Source: Opisthorchis felineus
Taxonomy: Eukaryota; Platyhelminthes; Trematoda; Opisthorchiida; Opisthorchiidae
DNA length: 64,000 nucleotides
Direction: 5' to 3'
NCBI GenBank assembly: GCA_004794785.1
Contig: SJOL01009432.1
Location: 519,795 to 583,794, forward strand
Position 1 is the first letter of the stretch. Every line of letters starts with the position of its first letter. Under the pieces are notes generated by a model. It ran no database searches. It saw nothing but the letters and a program-made list of their open reading frames with translations, and was not told the origin of the DNA. This document shows positions 59,636 to 64,000 of this stretch, in pieces. The position numbers were made by a program, and so were the translations under genes.

Positions 59636-59639
59636 GTCA

Positions 59640-62125
59640 TTACGTCACTCCATCTGGCCCAGTGTTGGTTAGGCATAACCACATAGATATCAAAGTCCTC
59701 GGTTACATCTCTTACTACCTCATTGTAGTGAGACGATTATTCCGCCGGTCTGCTTGTAATACCCACGTCATCGGTGCACTACGATTTGCAGTCCAACATC
59801 CTAGTTCAAACGTGTGATATGCGATTTTATGAAGAAAATAGGCTTTCTAAAGTATGCCGGTTTATCGCTCAAGACACAAGTTAGCTTTACTAAGCTAGAG
59901 ACCTCAGGAATTCTTGTCAGAGGCCACTGAAGTATACTCAATAAAACCTTGACTTGGCTTCCAGGAGAAACTGAGCAACCAAATTGTTTTCGGGCCCTGA
60001 AAAAAGTCTGCTTCTGTACCCAGTACTATTCAGATTTGTTATTTACTTGAAAACGGTTATTTCGCTACAAGAGTATCTGGATGTTAAAATCATTTCAATC
60101 AAGCTGCCGTGGCTCGTATTACATTGAGGACGTTGCTATATTAACCAAATCCTTGGGAAACTACATGCTTTCAGCTGAATATGATCACTTTTTGGATTGG
60201 AAGTAACTGCAGGAACCAGCAAAATCTGTTGTGAGATCTAGGCGCACTGGCTGGACTAGCATTCATCAATAGCAAAGAAACCATTCAGGCTGTATTGGTA
60301 ACTTCCCTAAAGGCCTGTTGCTTTCATCAAAAATATCGCCGGTAAGTAGAATTAAATATGTTTAACGTAACCAAATTTTTACATTTATTGAATATGCTTT
60401 TGAGACTTTTAGCTAACAATGACCACATCTGAGAGTTTTAATCAACAGGTTTGGTGGTTAAATATGTAACAGAAAACTGGACTGACCAATAAATGACAAT
60501 GAAAAGTGAAGCGGGTTACTTTAGAAAAGTCGTAAACGATTTTCAAAAATGAACACAGAATAGCCACTATGGACACAAGATAACTAGAATCCCGTATAGC
60601 AATAGTGTGAAGTCTTTTAAATGTCACGTAGACGCTACAGTCAATGAATAGTCATTCCCAGCGCTTCTTCTGGTTCTAAAATGATGTGTTTCATGACTAA
60701 AAATAGACCGAAATTCCAAGCTACTTCATCCTACCTACTGTTACATTTCCTTTTGTCCAAGTTCCACCGGGTGGAAAGTTATACAACAGTTGTATTCACG
60801 CAGTTTGCACCCTTCAATCGAATCACAGACTTACTTTACTGAAGGTTTTTCCGCGAGAGTCACAGCGCTATATCCAATGACCTGTGAGACACAATCTCTT
60901 AAGACACGAAACCCTGAAAATTTTCTGATACAATATATGGTTCAGCCGCAGTTGTACCCGAAATCCTTTTGTTTGCTCAATAAACTTCACAGATTGCATG
61001 ACGGTCATGTCCTCCCTCAGTTTCCCGTTCAGCCCATGGATGCTTGTGAGTCCAACAGCTTCGGACTTCTGACCTCTACTCGGTTTCGGTGAAGTGGTAA
61101 CTGTTATAATAAACAAAGCTGTTTGCCGGTTACCGAATCCACCGAGAGAATCCGTGATATCGTATTTTCTGGGAAATCAATGCCGTTCCAGTTAACTATT
61201 TTTGGGACACATGAATATATGCGTGTGCAGCTGCACAGGTGCCTAGAATGATTCACGAGATTGAATCAAAAACTGGGGAATTTAATGCGCATAAGCGATA
61301 GCTGACTGTCAAAATACGGGAAGCTGAAGTGAGCATATTTCGCAGTTACGTGTTCTACATTATTCCTCGAATAAATGAGAGCCTTCACACCTATTCTTGT
61401 TGTTTATTCAAGGGAGAATCTACCGCTATTTGAGGCTACCAGGGTGGTCATTTTCTCTAGTAAACGGGTGCTGAAATCCAAATAAGGATTCACGTATTTT
61501 AGCCAGGGTCCAAATGTTCCAACTCATCTGAAAGCAAATTATCTGGTGGATTTGGAACCAGGTCAATTGTGGTCCATCTAAAAACATAATAATGGGTTTT
61601 GTTCACATGGTAACCAGTTTTTGTTTTTGCTATACTTGCGTTGTTGAAGATGGGGCACAATAACCGACGGAGCAACAAACCCAAGGTGCCCTTGAAACTA
61701 ATTTTTCACATCAAGTATTCAGAATAATGCAAGAACAAACGTTCCACCGATCCATTTTGATGTTTGGAGTGGAGCGTGACCTTGTTGGAAGGTGCGAACA
61801 TAATCCGCTGTGCTCCGTTTGTGCACAAGTTAGTCGTGAAATGAATGCGTTGCAAAACATGAGGTGCTAGATTTCGACACGCGTGAACCAGTAAGTTTCG
61901 GGCTGAACATCTACCAAAACAGGTAGATGAGAAAACTAATTTTCACAGATTACTTCATTTGCATTTGGCTAAGTTTGTAAAGTACACCGTCCTTGTATCA
62001 TCGCTTGTCAAAACGGCACTCCGGTTTTCGTCAACCTTCACTACAAGAATGCACTCCACCGCAGTGTGACGGTTCGTGCAACTTTATAACGCGCCAAGCC
62101 ATACTGAAAAGTGTGTTTATGACAC
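59640..62125. other. Stretch without recognised gene
   Basis: Open frames at 60,790-61,092 (plus) and 60,868-61,116 (minus) overlap. The L-H-D-G in the plus frame recalls an RTE motif, but nothing around it agrees. Confidence 0.35.
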
Positions 62126-62127
62126 AA

Positions 62128-62200
62128 ACGGGTTAGTCAATTGGTAGGTGTCTGACTTACACCCTTCTGGTCCTAAAGACCGGGAGTTGGAACTGTATGG
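62128..62200 (+). repeat. tRNA-like SINE remnant
   Basis: The sequence ggttagtcaattggtagg followed by gaccgggagttggaactg has the spacing of A and B boxes, although the B box has several changes. It lies about 370 bases upstream of a reverse transcriptase relic on the same strand; a link is unproven. Confidence 0.4.
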
Positions 62201-62570
62201 CAGATTACTCCTCAGTAATATATAATGCGCTGGCGCTCATACGCCGACAACGAATGCTTTGCGGTTAGGCTTTTGGATCAAGGGGTTTAGCTGAGGACAC
62301 TAACTGTTCTCTTGTCTAGGCCTGAGAGCCCTGGTAATATCCCAACCCACAAACAACGATGAACCAAGCAAACGACCTTATGCTACATCGGTCATTGAGT
62401 GGTGCCACCAGCCGGTTCACATTAATTGCAGCATATAGCGGGCAGGATAATGAAAAACTGGTTGCTTTTGACGCCTCTCTTCTTTGTGTGGCTGTGTTGG
62501 ACCAGAATCGTAATGAACAGACAGCAGATTTGAGATCAGCAACACAATCCTGGAGGGTTAAATTGGAACT

Positions 62571-62815
62571 TCGGAAATAAGCAAAAGCCTTTTATCCCTC
62601 TGACATCCCCCGGCTGCTGGTCCTGGTGAACTCCCACAGACTCTGTTCAAAGATCTAGGTAAAATCCCCTGTCAGTGCTTGTGTAACGTATGTGCCTCTA
62701 TCTGGTTGAAGGAGACTATCTCAACCGGTTGGAATGAGTCGATATCAGTGCCAATTTTGAACAAGGGTACTCGTGATGAGTGTGGCAACCATAGAGCTAT
62801 TGAGTTGTGTTTATA
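62571..62815 (+). pseudogene. LINE reverse transcriptase N-terminal fragment, nearly open
   Basis: In one frame, with a single TGA at about 62,601, the translation reads S-E-I-S-K-S-L-L-S-L, then A-A-G-P-G-E-L-P-Q-T-L-F-K-D-L-G, then I-W-L-K-E-T-I-S-T-G-W-N-E-S-I-S-V-P-I. It ends N-K-G-T-R-D-E-C-G-N-H-R-A-I-E-L. These match in order the K-A-A-G-P-D-G-L-P...L-F-K-D-G, W-x-x-x-x-x-P-x-x-W-x-x-S-x-x-x-P-I-x-K-K-G and C-x-N-H-R-G-I-S-L blocks of LINE reverse transcriptases. The frame ends at a TAA at 62,814-62,816, before motif A. It is less decayed than the other relics here. An open frame just upstream (62,359-62,580) was not recognised. Confidence 0.75.
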
Positions 62816-62819
62816 ATGT

Positions 62820-64000
62820 GAAAACCGTGTTACAAAATCATGAGCAATCCTTTTGCGGAAGAATGAAAAGCACAGCATTGAGGATGTGACTGTTTTTCAA
62901 AGCTGACAGGGTAATTTAGGCGTGCACAGAACATCTTTTCAAGACGTTTTCGCATGCGGTATATAGTGGGGTTTTATCTGGTGCTACGAGACAAGATCTG
63001 ACTGTAGCACTTAGTCCGAATGTATCAATAAGTTCTACATAAAATGGTGCCAGACACGGCCCCTAAGCTAGCCGTCTTTAAGTAGACAACCTACACATTT
63101 TTTGTAATTGATTCAAATATCATCAGAATTTTGAAGTTAAGGCATCTAAACATTTTTGAGCTCATCGGGACAAGTCCATACACACAGAATGTGATGAACC
63201 CTACTCACTGCAGTCCCTCATGACACTACAGAAACTGTGCCTTCAGTGACTCAATTGCGACAAGAAATTTGTATGTGGTAAGCGATTGCTGCTAAATACT
63301 GTGGAAGTGAGATTCGAGTTCTTACCATGCACACACACCTGTCTGTCAAGATAAGTGCTTATTTAATTATTTCGGTGGCTCAGACACCAAAATACGATGA
63401 GTATATTGCTGTTGAATCTCAGAACACAATCTCATCTCGACCTTGTAAGTAATACATACAGGTGGAAAGCGTCCTGTCGCATGGGAATAAAACTAAATAT
63501 TCCATCCAAATGCACTATGGGAACTAAATTTCGTATAAAATGCAACAATATTTGCTAAAAATCTGTTTGTCAGAGGGGCAGAATTTATTGCTTACCTTCT
63601 TCATCCTAAGCGCAGCGTCAAAAAAATCCTTAAAAAGCTGCCGGTGGCAACCAGAAATTACATTTTTTAACGAGAAACTGCGGTTCGTAAAATGAATCTA
63701 GCTAACGAATGATGTTTTTGCTACCATGAACACGACTCGTAATATGAGCTGCCAAACCAAACAGAAAGCCATTTCGTCAAGTAAAATGCCAACAAAAAGT
63801 TATAGGTGACTATTTCTAGCCCAACGCATAAAGCTGTACAACCACCTATGAGTAAAGCTCGAAAACATTTATACCACCACTGATAGTAAGGATCCGTTGG
63901 TAGTTCACGATTCTTGTGCGTTGCTTTTAAAAATTCTGCCCCTGACAGAAAACACCCTGCAAACTGTTCTATACGCCAAGCTGAACAGAACAAAAATTTT
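62820..64000. other. Stretch without recognised gene
   Basis: Motif A and later blocks of the reverse transcriptase were sought here and not found. An open frame at 63,721-63,993 (minus) is hydrophobic in its middle (a possible membrane segment around A-L-L-I-G-G-C-T-A-L-C-V-G) but otherwise unrecognised. Confidence 0.35.

Noticed and set aside
60790..61092. Plus-strand frame with R-L-H-D-G, like an RTE motif before the V-K-Q-G-C block
   Set aside because: The V-K-Q-G-C block does not follow and the surroundings do not fit in any frame.
1..64000. CRISPR arrays, bacterial operons, rRNA genes
   Set aside because: No regularly spaced direct repeats, no gene clusters with ribosome-binding sites, and no rRNA-like stretches were seen; the window is eukaryotic in character.

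Overview
This is repeat-rich, AT-leaning eukaryotic DNA. It has no operons, no ribosome-binding-site-led genes and no long open frames. I recognise no intact host gene and no exon I could defend. Everything I can name is a decayed transposable element, a tRNA-like (SINE-type) sequence, a simple repeat, or part of one very large inverted repeat. The LINE families (CR1-like, RTE-like and others) and a Ty3/Gypsy gag with a C-W-Y-H-Q...C...C finger are the kinds I associate with flatworms. My best guess is a platyhelminth, perhaps a tapeworm of the Spirometra/Diphyllobothrium type; this is inference from element style, not proof.

Region 1-11,900 is the most structured part. A CR1-like LINE lies on the plus strand at the left edge (1-3,305). 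Its non-LINE flank follows to about 5,910. After a spacer of about 750 bp the whole order reappears inverted: flank, then LINE, on the minus strand from about 6,665 to at least 11,620. The two arms are clearly homologous but well diverged. Pairing continues straight through the LINE 3' end into the flank, so these are not two chance insertions of a lone LINE. Arm 2 has lost about 1 kb over the endonuclease region. It also carries a 147-bp tandem duplication, near-identical between copies, that arm 1 lacks. An open frame and a block of higher conservation are shared by the two flanks.

Region 11,900-40,000 is mostly featureless. It contains a Jockey/I-like reverse transcriptase relic (15,020-16,084), a tRNA-Gly-like sequence (16,563-16,636, minus) and a Gypsy relic with gag, protease and the start of reverse transcriptase in the correct order (18,250-20,206). 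A possible second LTR-element reverse transcriptase scrap lies at 25,466-25,700.

Region 39,900-64,000 holds several tRNA-like SINE pieces. At least three share a head block upstream of the tRNA-like part. It also holds an RTE-like LINE relic (50,340-51,480, plus), an endonuclease-reverse transcriptase LINE relic (57,395-58,300, minus), a reverse transcriptase N-terminal relic (62,571-62,815, plus), and AT microsatellites, one with an unresolved base.

No elements here appear able to move by themselves: every coding segment has stops, frameshifts, deletions or lost catalytic residues. The SINE-like pieces would have depended on LINE machinery of the sort seen here. The window is best read as old intergenic or intronic repeat-rich sequence, with the inverted repeat as its outstanding feature.
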